A stretch of 64,000 nucleotides of DNA from JBOGNO01 sp050747245 (GCA_050747245.1 JBOGNO010000014.1:58887-122886), one strand, 5' to 3'; counted from the first letter of the stretch, positions 1 to 8,182 are shown. Notes: generated by a model from the letters alone, not told the origin. Numbers and translations: made by a program.

Positions 1-151
1 CTTCGATTTTTTGCGCCAACTGGGATTGTTCGGGAGTGAGCGAGACGGCAGGTGCAGGCGCGGGGGCGGTTTGAGCCCGGATCAGGGGTGCAGCCAGGAG
101 AGTTAGAAGGGCGACGAGGGAGATTGTGCGCGTCAGTTTACTTAGATCCAT
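1..151 (-). CDS. Partial secreted protein, N-terminus only
   Basis: The gene runs off the left edge, so only about 50 codons are visible. It starts at an ATG at 151 (reverse strand). The N-terminus is a classical Sec signal peptide: a short basic n-region (MDLSKLTRT), a hydrophobic stretch (ISLVALLTLLAAPLI) and an RAQ cleavage site. An Ala/Pro-rich linker and the start of a helical segment (LTPEQSQLAQKIE) follow. The mature protein should be periplasmic or secreted. Nothing visible identifies its function. The divergent region to its right is repeat-rich and non-coding. Confidence 0.6.
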   Translation of the reverse strand, partial: MDLSKLTRTISLVALLTLLAAPLIRAQTAPAPAPAVSLTPEQSQLAQKIE

Positions 152-424
152 TCGGCCGACGTGGGTGCGATTGGGGGTACTGGAACCGCATTTGAAAATG
201 GCAATATTGTATCGACTGATTTTTTGGATGTTATTGATTTTTGGTGGTTTAACGATTGAATCAATATCTTGGTGTATCGATTGATTGCTGTCAGTTGGCT
301 CAGAGGAATTTGCCACGGAGAGCACGGAGACGCGGAGGCCCGCAGGCTGCTCGCTGGACGAGCCCGCTGGGGACGAGAATCTGCCTCGACAGAAGGAATC
401 CTCCAAATCCTCAAATGGCAATTG

Positions 425-625
425 TGTCTCGATTAGAATTTGGCTCCCTCCTTTGTTTTCAATGACTTAAGTCGAGTCTTGTTTCGGAGTGTGTCTCGAT
501 TAGAAATGGCCTCCGGGGCATAAAATCTAAAGGCGGGGCTGGCGCCCCGCGCTTTGAAGTTTGGCTTCATAACCAGCTTCTAAACCATTATACCCCGGGA
601 TTTAGGAGAAGTAAAGCTACAGTAC
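425..625 (+). repeat. Long intergenic repeat, copy 1
   Basis: Blocks in the same order recur at 50,084-50,355: TGTCTCGATTAGA at 425 (and again at 492), CTTTGTTTTCAATGACTTA at 451-469, a GC hairpin opening AAAGGCGGGG at 529-556 and GAGAAGTAAAGCTACAGTAC at 606-625. The spacing between blocks differs between the two copies, so they are diverged members of one family. Both copies lie between divergent genes. Confidence 0.6.
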
Positions 626-900
626 CTGATCCAGCTGCAAGTGTTGAAGTATCAATAGGGCGGGAGGAGGAACGCGGCGTGCAAAGGAGGCAGAGAGGAC
701 ACAGAGCAGAGGCGAGAAACCTAGGAGCAAGGGCCGATCAATTAGAGACTCTTCTCGCCAAGAGGCGGGGGAGTGGCGCCCGAGGGACTCCGCATGACAG
801 GATGATTTCCCGCGAATGCGCGGCGACCGAGGTGATCGCGCCTGAAAACCGAGAGAACGCACATGCAGACTCGGCATGTGGGGCACCCACCGGAAAAGAG

Positions 901-937
901 AAAAGCAGGTCCCTCCGCTTCGGTCGGGATGACACCG
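901..937 (+). repeat. Short dispersed repeat (AAAAGCAGRTCCCTC type)
   Basis: The unit begins AAAAGCAGGTCCCTCCG and ends TCGGGATGACACCG. Related units in the same orientation lie at 1111-1160, 2242-2285 and 16100-16134. It is preceded by a GGCACCC box, which also precedes other repeat units in the first 2.7 kb. Confidence 0.5.
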
Positions 938-1037
938 ATAAGAAGATGCCCGCCTTCCCGATGAAAAGCATCGGGATGCAAAAGGCGCAAAAGGCGGCCG
1001 CTAGATTAGCGAAACCAAAAACAAAGGCTCAACATGC

Positions 1038-1067
1038 GGGCGCAGCAAGCAGCGCCCCTACGAGGCA
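1038..1067 (+). repeat. 30-bp GC repeat, copy 1
   Basis: The unit GGGCGCAGCAAGCAGCGCCC followed by CTACGAGGCA is nearly identical to 2534-2563, differing at one position. The GGGCGC...GCGCCC arms can form a short hairpin. Confidence 0.55.
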
Positions 1068-1110
1068 TAGACACATCGACATCTGCGGCACCCACTTAGA
1101 AAGGGAGAGG

Positions 1111-1160
1111 CGAAAGGCAGATCCCTGTCGCCGCAGCGACTTGGGAGGACACCGAGATTA
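1111..1160 (+). repeat. Short dispersed repeat (AAAAGCAGRTCCCTC type)
   Basis: A diverged member beginning CGAAAGGCAGATCCCT and ending GGGAGGACACCGAGATT. Compare 901-937 and 2242-2285. It lies upstream of the pyrophosphatase-like gene. Confidence 0.4.
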
Positions 1161-1281
1161 AAAAGAAGCCTTACTTCGTGATGAAATGCGCGCTTCCTGC
1201 GGTCGATGCAATCTCGAATGCGCTGGCGCTTTGGTAGACTCAAGGGCGCGTCGAGGAGATTTGGAACTTGGGGCCGCAAGA

Positions 1282-1728
1282 ATGAAAGTGTTTATACAGA
1301 ATGAGGCGGGGTCGAAGGTCAAACATCGGCACGATGAGAAAACACTCGAGCTGAAGGGCACGGTGGAAGTGTCGCGGGCATACCCATTCGCTTACGGATT
1401 TATCCTCGGCACGACGGCAGAGGACGGAATGAACGTGGACTGCTTTGTGCTGACGAAATCACGATTGCGGACGGGAGACATCGTCGAGTGCGAAGCGGTG
1501 GGGTTGATGCAACAGATCGAGGATGGGAAGGAGGACCACAACGTGCTCGCGGCGATGAGCGAAGAGGAGGCGCGCGTGGATGAGGACATCAGGAGAGCGC
1601 TCATCGAGTTTGTGACCCATGTATTCGACCACGTGGCGGGCAAGCGAATTGGCGCCGGGGAATTTCGCGGACGAGATGCAGCGCTGCGGCACATTGCGAA
1701 GCACCTGGATGCAGCGGCCAGAGGATGA
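1282..1728 (+). CDS. Divergent soluble inorganic pyrophosphatase-like protein
   Basis: The 148-residue product resembles family I soluble inorganic pyrophosphatases, cytoplasmic enzymes that hydrolyse PPi to phosphate, which are usually about 175 residues. The match rests on the core RAYPFAYGFILGTTAEDG and the following NVDCFVL, corresponding to the family's RxxxxYPxNYGFI...DGDPLDVLVL region. A downstream DGKEDH corresponds to the later metal-binding aspartates. Two conserved positions differ: the middle aspartate of the DGDPLD signature is Met (DGMNVD), and the Asn of YPxNYGF is Ala. Activity is therefore uncertain. The start at 1282 was chosen because the family match begins there; an in-frame start at 1186 would add about 32 unrelated residues. 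Confidence 0.65.
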   Translation: MKVFIQNEAGSKVKHRHDEKTLELKGTVEVSRAYPFAYGFILGTTAEDGMNVDCFVLTKSRLRTGDIVECEAVGLMQQIEDGKEDHNVLAAMSEEEARVDEDIRRALIEFVTHVFDHVAGKRIGAGEFRGRDAALRHIAKHLDAAARG

Positions 1729-1762
1729 CGCCAAATCGCAGTTGACGAGAAAAATAAAGATT

Positions 1763-1796
1763 CCCACCCTTGCCTACGGCAAGGATGGGGCACCCG
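1763..1796 (+). repeat. 34-bp palindromic repeat, copy 1
   Basis: A hairpin-forming unit with arms CCCACCCTTGCC and GGCAAGGATGGG around TAC, followed by GCACCCG. An identical 34-base core occurs at 2375-2408 in the same orientation. It sits just downstream of the pyrophosphatase-like gene, so it could act as a transcript-end structure, but the recurrence points to a repeat. Confidence 0.6.
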
Positions 1797-1820
1797 GAAA
1801 AAGAAATTCGAGCTCAACCG

Positions 1821-2036
1821 CTAGGAACGGCGGATGCGATCGGCGGGGACTTCGACTTCGGTGACTCCGCGAAATGAAAAGAGAAGGCGAACGAGAAATT
1901 TGGGCGGGGTTTCCGAAGACTGCTTGACAATGGTGCCGACGGCGTCGGTGACCGCGGCGTGGAAAGTGATGGCTCCAACCTGCATGCCCGCGAGATTGAC
2001 GCGGACGCTATCGCCAGGATTGAAGGAGGATTCCAT
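1821..2036 (-). CDS. Small conserved-looking protein, unknown function
   Basis: A 71-residue product with no signal peptide or membrane segment. The sequence alternates short hydrophobic beta-type stretches (DSVRVNLAG, GAITFHAAV, GTIVKQS, FLVRLLFSF) and ends EVEVPADRIRRS, suggesting a small beta-barrel (PilZ-, KOW- or SH3-like). I do not recognise the family. It is the only frame here with protein-like composition; the opposite-strand frame is a shadow. Isolated between repeat-rich stretches, with no operon partner. Confidence 0.5.
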   Translation of the reverse strand: MESSFNPGDSVRVNLAGMQVGAITFHAAVTDAVGTIVKQSSETPPKFLVRLLFSFRGVTEVEVPADRIRRS

Positions 2037-2241
2037 TTCGACGAATGATTCTCGCGCGGGCGCGGGAGGTTTGTCTAGGTGAAGGATTCGAGATCACAGT
2101 CAGAACGTTTAGCCACAGAGACACCCCGACAAAATGCGTCGGGGTAAACTCCGGACGTAGAAGGAATTCGTGAGGAAGGGGCCGTTTTGTTAGAGATTCT
2201 TCGCCCCGATGAAAGTCATCGGGGCTCTGAATGACAGCGAA

Positions 2242-2285
2242 GGCGAAAAGCAGATCCCTCGGCCGCGCTCGGGCGGACGCCAGAG
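2242..2285 (+). repeat. Short dispersed repeat (AAAAGCAGRTCCCTC type)
   Basis: The unit runs AGGCGAAAAGCAGATCCCTC, then GGCCGCGCTCGGGCGGACGCC. Relatives lie at 901-937, 1111-1160 and 16100-16134, all in the same orientation. Confidence 0.5.
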
Positions 2286-2333
2286 GCAGCGAGCCGCAAT
2301 CGCTAGACAACCCGCCGAATACCGACAATCGCA

Positions 2334-2354
2334 AATTTGAGATTTAAGATTTCA
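2334..2354 (+). repeat. Heptanucleotide microrepeat (GATTTNA)
   Basis: Three in-phase heptamers, AATTTGA-GATTTAA-GATTTCA. A related array in the opposite orientation is at 61049-61076. The 7-bp phasing is clear, though the array is short. Confidence 0.4.
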
Positions 2355-2374
2355 GAGAAGAAAAGGACAAAATC

Positions 2375-2408
2375 CCCACCCTTGCCTACGGCAAGGATGG
2401 GGCACCCG
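2375..2408 (+). repeat. 34-bp palindromic repeat, copy 2
   Basis: Same core as 1763-1796: CCCACCCTTGCC, TAC, GGCAAGGATGGGG, CACCCG. Identical over 34 bases and able to form a long hairpin. Confidence 0.6.
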
Positions 2409-2533
2409 AAAAACGGTGGCAAGAATTGGCGGGATAAACCCGCCGCTACAAAGGCAAATGTGAAACCAGAGCCGCAACGTGTGGGCGCAGCCCGATTGCC
2501 GCCCGGCGATATAGAGCATCGGTGCAAGTATCG

Positions 2534-2563
2534 GGGCGCAGCAAGCAGCGCCCCTACGAAGCA
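2534..2563 (+). repeat. 30-bp GC repeat, copy 2
   Basis: Second copy of the unit at 1038-1067 (GGGCGCAGCAAGCAGCGCCC then CTACGAAGCA), one difference. Confidence 0.55.
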
Positions 2564-2711
2564 CGGGAACAACGGCATGCGAGGCACCCGGACTTCTACG
2601 ATAAAGGAGAGGTTGGAATGGTGTCCATCGATCCGGTGAGTTAGGGAGAATCCTGCAATAGGCCCCACGCGTAAAACCGAGGCATGGGCACCCGCGAAAC
2701 TAGAGGACGGA

Positions 2712-4349
2712 CTAGCCGTGGAATTTATTGGCGATGGGGTAGCGGCGGCCGACGCTGAAGGCTTTGGAGGTGATTTTCAAGCCCGGGGCGGCCTGTTTGC
2801 GTTTGTATTCGTTGGAATCCACGCGGCGGGCAATCTGGCGGACGAGTTCGAGATCGTAACCGCAGCGATCGGCGATTTCTTCAGGGCTGCGGAGTTCCTC
2901 GATGTAGGACTTCAAGATGCGGTCGAGAACGTCATAGGGGGGGAGGGTATCCTGATCTTTCTGATTGGGGCGAAGCTCGGCGGAAGGTGGTTTGGTGAGC
3001 GAGGCCTGGGGAATGACGGGGCGGCGCTCGTTGCGCAATTCGGCGAGGGCGTAAACCATGCCTTTAGGCACGTCGGAAATGACGGCGAGGCCTCCGGCCA
3101 TGTCTCCGTAAAGCGTGCAATACCCTGCCGCGATTTCCGATTTGTTTCCGGTGCTGAGGACGAGTGAGCCAAATTTATTGGAAATGGCCATGAGCAGATT
3201 TCCGCGAATGCGCGCCTGAAGATTTTCCTCAGCGACATTTTCTTTTTGCCCCGCAAAAGTTTCCGCGAGCGTCTTGCGGTAACTCTGCCATGTGTCGCTG
3301 ATGGGCAGAACCTGAAATTTGATGGCGAGATTTTTGGCGAGCGAGCGAGCGTCGGCGAGGCTGCCTTCGGAGGAATAGGGGCCCGGCATGGCGACGCCGA
3401 GGACGTTTTCGGGGCCGAGGGCATCGCTGGCAATGGCGGCGACTACGGCGGAATCAATGCCGCCGCTCAGACCGACGACGACGCTCGCGAAGCCGCATTT
3501 GCGGACGTAATCGCGCGTGCCGCAGACGAGGGCTTCGTAGGCCGCTTCGAGTTCGTCACCCGGCTGCGGGCGAAGTTCGCCGGTGCCGGAAGCGGTATCG
3601 AAGAGGACGAGATCTTCGGCGAAAGAATGAGCGCGCGCGGCGACCTGGCCTTCAGCGGTGAAGGCCACACTTGAGCCATCGAAGACCAGGCTATCGTTGC
3701 CGCCGACTTGATTGACGTAGACGACGGGGACGCGGTGTTCGAGAGCGAGGGTGCGCAGCATTTCGAAGCGCAGGGCGCGTTTATCGAGAACGTAGGGCGA
3801 GGCGGAAATGTTGATGATCACGCGGGCGCCCTGCTCGACGAGTTCGGCAACCGGATCGCGCTGATAGAGGCGCTGGGTCCAAAAATGTTTGTCGTTCCAA
3901 CTGTCTTCGCAGATGGTGATGCCGAGCTGCTGGGAACAGAGCGTGAAGGGAGATTGCTCGTGAGCGGGCTGGAAATAACGCGATTCGTCAAAAACATCGT
4001 AGGTGGGGAGAAGCATTTTTTGCTGCTCGAAGAGAATGCGGCCTTCGCCAATGAGGGCGGCGGCGTTGGCGACGGGCTTGCCGGTCTCGTCGTGTGCTTT
4101 GCCGACATAACCGACCAGAGAAGGAAGGGGAATTTGCGCGGCGAGACGCGCGATTTCTTTTTTGTTGCGGGCGATGAAAGAGGGTTTTTCGAGCAAATCC
4201 TGCGGCGGATAGCCGCAGAGGCACAGCTCGGAGAAAACAGCGAAATGCGCGCCGCGGGACTTGGCTTCGGCGGCGAGAGCGAGGATTTTCGCGGAATTGC
4301 CCTCGAAATCGCCGACCGTGGGATTGAATTGCGCCAGAGCAATTTTCAT
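2712..4349 (-). CDS. nadE: Glutamine-dependent NAD+ synthetase
   Basis: A 545-residue two-domain cytoplasmic enzyme that amidates deamido-NAD with ammonia from glutamine, the last step of NAD synthesis. The N-terminal nitrilase-type glutaminase (about 1-260) carries the E-K-C triad at E41 (FSELCLCGYPPQ), K111 (QKMLLPTYDVFDE) and C147 (ICEDSW). The C-terminal synthetase domain has the PP-loop SGGIDSA at about 295-301 and the family motif STGNKSE followed by GYCTLYGDMAGG. Length and both domains are normal, so it should be functional. It starts at an ATG followed by a typical KIALAQFNPTVGD N-terminus. Monocistronic or first gene of a short unit; the A-type Fe-S carrier upstream is transcribed in the same direction. 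Confidence 0.95.
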   Translation of the reverse strand: MKIALAQFNPTVGDFEGNSAKILALAAEAKSRGAHFAVFSELCLCGYPPQDLLEKPSFIARNKKEIARLAAQIPLPSLVGYVGKAHDETGKPVANAAALIGEGRILFEQQKMLLPTYDVFDESRYFQPAHEQSPFTLCSQQLGITICEDSWNDKHFWTQRLYQRDPVAELVEQGARVIINISASPYVLDKRALRFEMLRTLALEHRVPVVYVNQVGGNDSLVFDGSSVAFTAEGQVAARAHSFAEDLVLFDTASGTGELRPQPGDELEAAYEALVCGTRDYVRKCGFASVVVGLSGGIDSAVVAAIASDALGPENVLGVAMPGPYSSEGSLADARSLAKNLAIKFQVLPISDTWQSYRKTLAETFAGQKENVAEENLQARIRGNLLMAISNKFGSLVLSTGNKSEIAAGYCTLYGDMAGGLAVISDVPKGMVYALAELRNERRPVIPQASLTKPPSAELRPNQKDQDTLPPYDVLDRILKSYIEELRSPEEIADRCGYDLELVRQIARRVDSNEYKRKQAAPGLKITSKAFSVGRRYPIANKFHG

Positions 4350-4420
4350 TTGGCGAGTCTAGGATACGAGGGGCGGGAAATCTTTGCAATCACGATGGGA
4401 GAGGACGGCGGGGAAGGAAC

Positions 4421-4463
4421 GAAAAACACGAAGGGCTTCCGCGCGGGAAGCGCACGGAAGCCC
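4421..4463 (-). terminator. Intrinsic terminator after the Fe-S carrier gene
   Basis: Read on the minus strand, a 13-bp stem (GGGCTTCCGTGCG with CGCGCGGAAGCCC, one G-T pair) closes a CTTCC loop and is followed by TTCGTGTTTTT. It begins about 28 bases after the stop codon of the gene at 4492-4818 and lies before nadE, so it should separate the two transcripts. Confidence 0.6.
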
Positions 4464-4491
4464 GTGCAAAAGCGAGATCGGCGAAGAGCGC

Positions 4492-4818
4492 TTAGACGCT
4501 GAAAGAGCTGCCGCAGCCGCAGGTGCTCTTCACGTTGGGATTGTTGAATTTGAAGCCGGAACCTTCGAGGGACTCGATGTAATCAATCTGCACACCCTCG
4601 AGATACATCTCGCTCATCTGGTCCACGAGGACCTTCAGGCCGTCAAATTCGTAGATATTGTCGCTTTCCTCGCGAACCTGGTTCTCAAAGGCCATGTGAT
4701 AGCTGAAGCCGGAGCAGCCACCTCCGACGACAGCCACGCGCAAGCCCGTGGGCTGCGGGGTCTGCATGGACAGAATTTCCTTGACCTTCGTGACAGCGAC
4801 TGGCGTAAGCGAAATCAT
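4492..4818 (-). CDS. A-type iron-sulfur carrier protein (ErpA/IscA family)
   Basis: A 108-residue protein of the HesB/IscA/ErpA family, which transfers Fe-S clusters to apo-enzymes. The three cluster-binding cysteines are present: C35 in GGGCSGFSY and C100 and C102 in the C-terminal STCGCGSSFSV. Length matches the family. The start has a good ribosome site (GGAGGAAAGC, then ATG). A terminator hairpin follows. The ErpA-like sequence would suit maturation of the ferredoxin, Rieske protein and isoprenoid enzymes, but the sequence alone does not separate ErpA from IscA or SufA. Confidence 0.85.
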   Translation of the reverse strand: MISLTPVAVTKVKEILSMQTPQPTGLRVAVVGGGCSGFSYHMAFENQVREESDNIYEFDGLKVLVDQMSEMYLEGVQIDYIESLEGSGFKFNNPNVKSTCGCGSSFSV

Positions 4819-5008
4819 TTAGCTTTCCTCCGTGGTTCTCTAGCGTCTCTATTATAGCAGACTGCGCAAGGGTTTGCCCGGCGGAGAACTCTGGTTACAA
4901 CTAATTAGATGCGGGAGAGGCACTGCCCGATGCTCGCGCGCGAGGCAATCAAAATTGGCCAAGAGGGCGGGCGGAATGGTACACTGCGCGATTTCATAGG
5001 GGGAAAGA

Positions 5009-8000
5009 ATGAACTTCCAGGCGGATTTCAGCATGAAATTTAGGGCGGCGGCGCGGGCAGCGATCCTGGCGGGATGCGCGCTGGTGATGGCGGGAGCGGG
5101 CTTCGGCCAGCAATACAGTCCGGATTTGTATTCGGGGATGCGCTGGCGGTTGGTGGGACCCTACCGCGCGGGGCGAGTTACGACCGTGGCGGGAATTTCC
5201 GGCCGCCCGGAAATCTATTACATGGGAACGCCCGGGGGAGGGGTCTGGAAGACGGTGGACGGCGGGCGGGTGTGGCAACCGATATTCGACGACGCGCACG
5301 TCGCTTCGATTGGAGCCCTTGCGGTAGCGCCTTCGAATCCAAACGTGATTTACGTGGGCACGGGAGAGCAGACCGACGGCAACGGCGTTTACAAATCCAC
5401 GGACGCCGGCGCGACATGGACAAACATTGGATTGAAGGATACGAAATACATTGTTTCCGTGATCGCGGACCCAAAAGATGCCAATACCGTGCTGGTCGGC
5501 GCGTTTGGGAATTTCAACGGTGGGCAAGCGCGCGGTGTGTTCAAGACTACCGATGGCGGTGCGACTTGGACGAAAACGCTCTTCAGGGATGAAAAGACGG
5601 GAATCACAGACATGTGCGCGGACCCCAGTAACCCGCAAAACGTTTACGCCGCGACGATCACGTTCGATTTCAGCCAAGGCCCACCCAAGGGGCCGAGCGC
5701 GTTTATTTACAAGTCGACGGACGAAGGATCGACGTGGAAGGAAACGGGCGGCGCGGGGCTTCCTGAACAATTTCGAGGAAGGATTGGTGTCGCCGCAGCT
5801 CCCGGAAATTCCGGACGCGTGTATGCGGTGATGAATCAGGGTTTCTACCGCTCGGATGACGGCGGAGCGACCTGGACTAAAAGTACGAATGACCCGCGCG
5901 TGGTGGGCAGTTTTTATTTCAGCCGAATTTTCGTGGACCCGCAAAACGCTGACGTCGTTTACGTGGTGCAGACTTCCATGTACCGCTCGACGGACGGCGG
6001 GAAGACTTTTGATGCGTACAAGGGAGCGCCGAGCGGTGAAGACCAGCATGTGCTGTGGATCGCGCCGGAAAATTCCAAGAGAATGATTCTGGGCTCGGAC
6101 CAGGGCGCGATTATCAGCGTGGACGGCGGCGTGACTTGGAATTCGTGGTTCAATCAGCCGACAGGCCAGCTCTATCACGTGATCACCGACAATCAGTTTC
6201 CGTATTACTCCTACGCGTCGCAGCAGGACAGCGGCACGGTGGCGGTGCCGAACCGCAGCGATTTCGGGGAAATCAGCTATCGCGACTGGTTTTCTACCGG
6301 CGGATTCGAGAGCGGTTACAATGCGCCGGACCCGCTGCACCCGAATTGGATTTACACCATCGGCTGGTTCGGCACAGTGCTGCGGATGGATCGCGTCACG
6401 GGACAAGTGAGCACAGTTTTCGTCCCCGGGCCGAAATACCGCTACACGTGGGAGACGCCGCTGGTTTTTTCGCGGCGCGACCCAAAGACGCTGTATGAAG
6501 GCACGCAATTCGTGGTCAAGTCGAGCGACGATGCAGTGACATGGACGGATATCAGTCCGGACTTGACAGAGAAGCCCGCGCCGCCGCCTCCGCCGGGAAA
6601 AGAGGGAGAGAAAAAGGATGAAAAGCCGGCGGAGCCGATTCGCGGAGTAATTCAGACGGTTGCACCCTCTCCGGTGGAAGCGGGAACAATCTGGGTGGGG
6701 ACGAGCACGGGGCTCATCCAGGTGACGCGCGACAGCGGCACGAGTTGGCAGAAGGTAACGCCTGCAGGGATGCCCGACAGCATGAATATCTTTTTGGTGG
6801 AGGCATCGCCAGCGGACGCTGCGACAGCTTACTTTGCGGGAGCGGCCCGGGATGATTCGCATCCGTATTTTTACCGCACGCGCGACGGCGGGAAAACGTG
6901 GCAGAAAATTACGACCGGACTTCCCGAGAGCGGCATCGCGCGGGTGGTGCGGGAAGATCCCGCGCGGAAGGGATTGCTCTTTGCGGGGACGGAGACGGGC
7001 GCGTACGTTTCGTTCGACGATGGAGACAACTGGCAATCGCTGCAATTGAATCTGCCGACGACCTCGGTGCGCGACCTGCAAGTACACGGCGACGATTTGG
7101 TGGGAGTCACATTCGGGCGCGGGATGTGGATCCTGGACGACCTGACACCACTTCGCGAGTTGGACGGCAAAATCGCCAAGGCGAAGACATACCTCTTCAA
7201 GCCGCAGACGGCGATGCGGGTGCGCTGGGACAACAACCAAGATACGCCGCTGCCAGCCGACACTCCGACGGGCGAGAACCCCGCGAACGGAGCAATCATT
7301 GACTACTACCTGAGCGCATCGCCGACCAAAGAGATCACGCTCGATATCCGCGACACGCGCGGAAATGTGGTGCACCACTATTCGAGCACACCCCCGCCGA
7401 ATGATCCGACTACCGGCAACGCGCCGACTTACTGGTTTGCGCCGCCGGACGTGCTCTCGACGAAAGCGGGGATGAACCGATTCGTGTGGAATTTGGAATA
7501 CGACCATCCGCAGACACTCACGTACAGCTATTACGGGAACCATCTGGATTACATGGAATACACGCTGATGACGGATGCGATTCCCGGAAAGACTCCGCGG
7601 TACCAGCCGGAGGGCGCTTATGCAGTTCCGGGAAAATATGAAGTCGTGCTGAGCGTGGATGGAAAGGCGTACCGGCAACCGCTAGAGGTGACGCTCGATC
7701 CGCGAGTACATGTTTCGCAAGCGGATTTGCAGGCGCAGCTCGATTTGTCTCTGCAAGTCACCGACTGGATTGCGGCGAGCTACACGACGTACAACCAGAT
7801 GACGGCGCTGGCCTCAGTTCTGGGCGACAGGGTGAAGAGCCTCACGGGAAATGCCGCGGCAAAGGATGCGCAAGACTCCGCGGCGGCGCTCGAAAAAGAA
7901 CTGAGCGCGATTCAGGATGGCACGAGCGAAGAGCCCGGCGCGGGCGTGGTGAATCGCGACCTCGCGCGGTACATCATCATGGTTCAGGTAGGCGATTTGC

Positions 8001-8182
8001 GACCCGCGAATTCGGCGCGCGAGGAGTCAAACAGTTCGTGCACAGCGTTGAAGAAGGACTTGGCGCGCTGGCGGACGGCGAATTCCGATACCGTGCCGGC
8101 GCTGAACAAGCTTCTCGAAAAATACAATCTATCGGCGCTGCCCACGGTCGTGGCTGTCGCAGATCCGAAGTGCGGCAGTTAG
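5009..8182 (+). CDS. Secreted sortilin/VPS10-type BNR-repeat protein
   Basis: A 1,057-residue exported protein. The signal peptide (MKFRAAARAAILAGCALVMAG, cut near GFGQ) begins eight codons after the first ATG. I chose 5009 because GGGGGAAAG lies just upstream; the second ATG at 5033 has no ribosome site. The mature part is a beta-propeller built from BNR/Asp-box repeats: GGGVWKTVDGGRVWQP, VYKSTDAGATWTN, VFKTTDGGATWTK, IYKSTDEGSTWKE, FYRSDDGGATWTK and later copies. A Pro/Lys linker (PAPPPPPGKEGEKKDEKP) near residue 530 separates two propeller halves, and a beta-sandwich and helical tail follow. Such proteins are often annotated as glycosyl hydrolases or xyloglucanases, but no catalytic residue can be assigned. 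A paralogue of the same size is at 35627-38806. Confidence 0.85.
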   Translation: MNFQADFSMKFRAAARAAILAGCALVMAGAGFGQQYSPDLYSGMRWRLVGPYRAGRVTTVAGISGRPEIYYMGTPGGGVWKTVDGGRVWQPIFDDAHVASIGALAVAPSNPNVIYVGTGEQTDGNGVYKSTDAGATWTNIGLKDTKYIVSVIADPKDANTVLVGAFGNFNGGQARGVFKTTDGGATWTKTLFRDEKTGITDMCADPSNPQNVYAATITFDFSQGPPKGPSAFIYKSTDEGSTWKETGGAGLPEQFRGRIGVAAAPGNSGRVYAVMNQGFYRSDDGGATWTKSTNDPRVVGSFYFSRIFVDPQNADVVYVVQTSMYRSTDGGKTFDAYKGAPSGEDQHVLWIAPENSKRMILGSDQGAIISVDGGVTWNSWFNQPTGQLYHVITDNQFPYYSYASQQDSGTVAVPNRSDFGEISYRDWFSTGGFESGYNAPDPLHPNWIYTIGWFGTVLRMDRVTGQVSTVFVPGPKYRYTWETPLVFSRRDPKTLYEGTQFVVKSSDDAVTWTDISPDLTEKPAPPPPPGKEGEKKDEKPAEPIRGVIQTVAPSPVEAGTIWVGTSTGLIQVTRDSGTSWQKVTPAGMPDSMNIFLVEASPADAATAYFAGAARDDSHPYFYRTRDGGKTWQKITTGLPESGIARVVREDPARKGLLFAGTETGAYVSFDDGDNWQSLQLNLPTTSVRDLQVHGDDLVGVTFGRGMWILDDLTPLRELDGKIAKAKTYLFKPQTAMRVRWDNNQDTPLPADTPTGENPANGAIIDYYLSASPTKEITLDIRDTRGNVVHHYSSTPPPNDPTTGNAPTYWFAPPDVLSTKAGMNRFVWNLEYDHPQTLTYSYYGNHLDYMEYTLMTDAIPGKTPRYQPEGAYAVPGKYEVVLSVDGKAYRQPLEVTLDPRVHVSQADLQAQLDLSLQVTDWIAASYTTYNQMTALASVLGDRVKSLTGNAAAKDAQDSAAALEKELSAIQDGTSEEPGAGVVNRDLARYIIMVQVGDLRPANSAREESNSSCTALKKDLARWRTANSDTVPALNKLLEKYNLSALPTVVAVADPKCGS

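Larger units (their letters stand above)
152..1281. other. Repeat-rich non-coding region
   Basis: This 1.1-kb stretch separates two divergent genes and contains no convincing gene. Open frames here lack ribosome sites and translate repeat DNA. It holds a copy of a long intergenic repeat family (425-625), several short repeat units also found elsewhere in the window (901-937, 1038-1067, 1111-1160), and a perfect hairpin at 956-976 (arms TCCCGATG and CATCGGGA). It reads as accumulated mobile or palindromic intergenic repeats rather than as regulatory DNA. Confidence 0.6.
2037..2711. other. Repeat-rich non-coding region
   Basis: No gene is supported here. The region contains hairpins with arms CCCCGAC/GTCGGGG (about 2125-2145) and CCCCGATGA/TCATCGGGG (about 2203-2223), the repeat units at 2242-2285, 2375-2408 and 2534-2563, and a heptad microrepeat at 2334-2354. 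GGCACCC boxes recur at about 2400, 2583 and 2690. It resembles 152-1281 in make-up, so the two small genes between them sit in a repeat nest. Confidence 0.55.

Noticed and set aside
679..1161. 160-codon open frame on the plus strand
   Set aside because: It runs through two dispersed repeat units and a hairpin, has no ribosome site and no protein-like pattern.
1763..2563. Possible CRISPR array
   Set aside because: Repeats are few, of different types and unevenly spaced; there is no cas gene in the window.
4994..7678. 894-codon frame antisense to the first sortilin-type gene
   Set aside because: Arg/His-rich composition typical of a GC-rich shadow frame; the plus-strand protein has a signal peptide and clear repeats.
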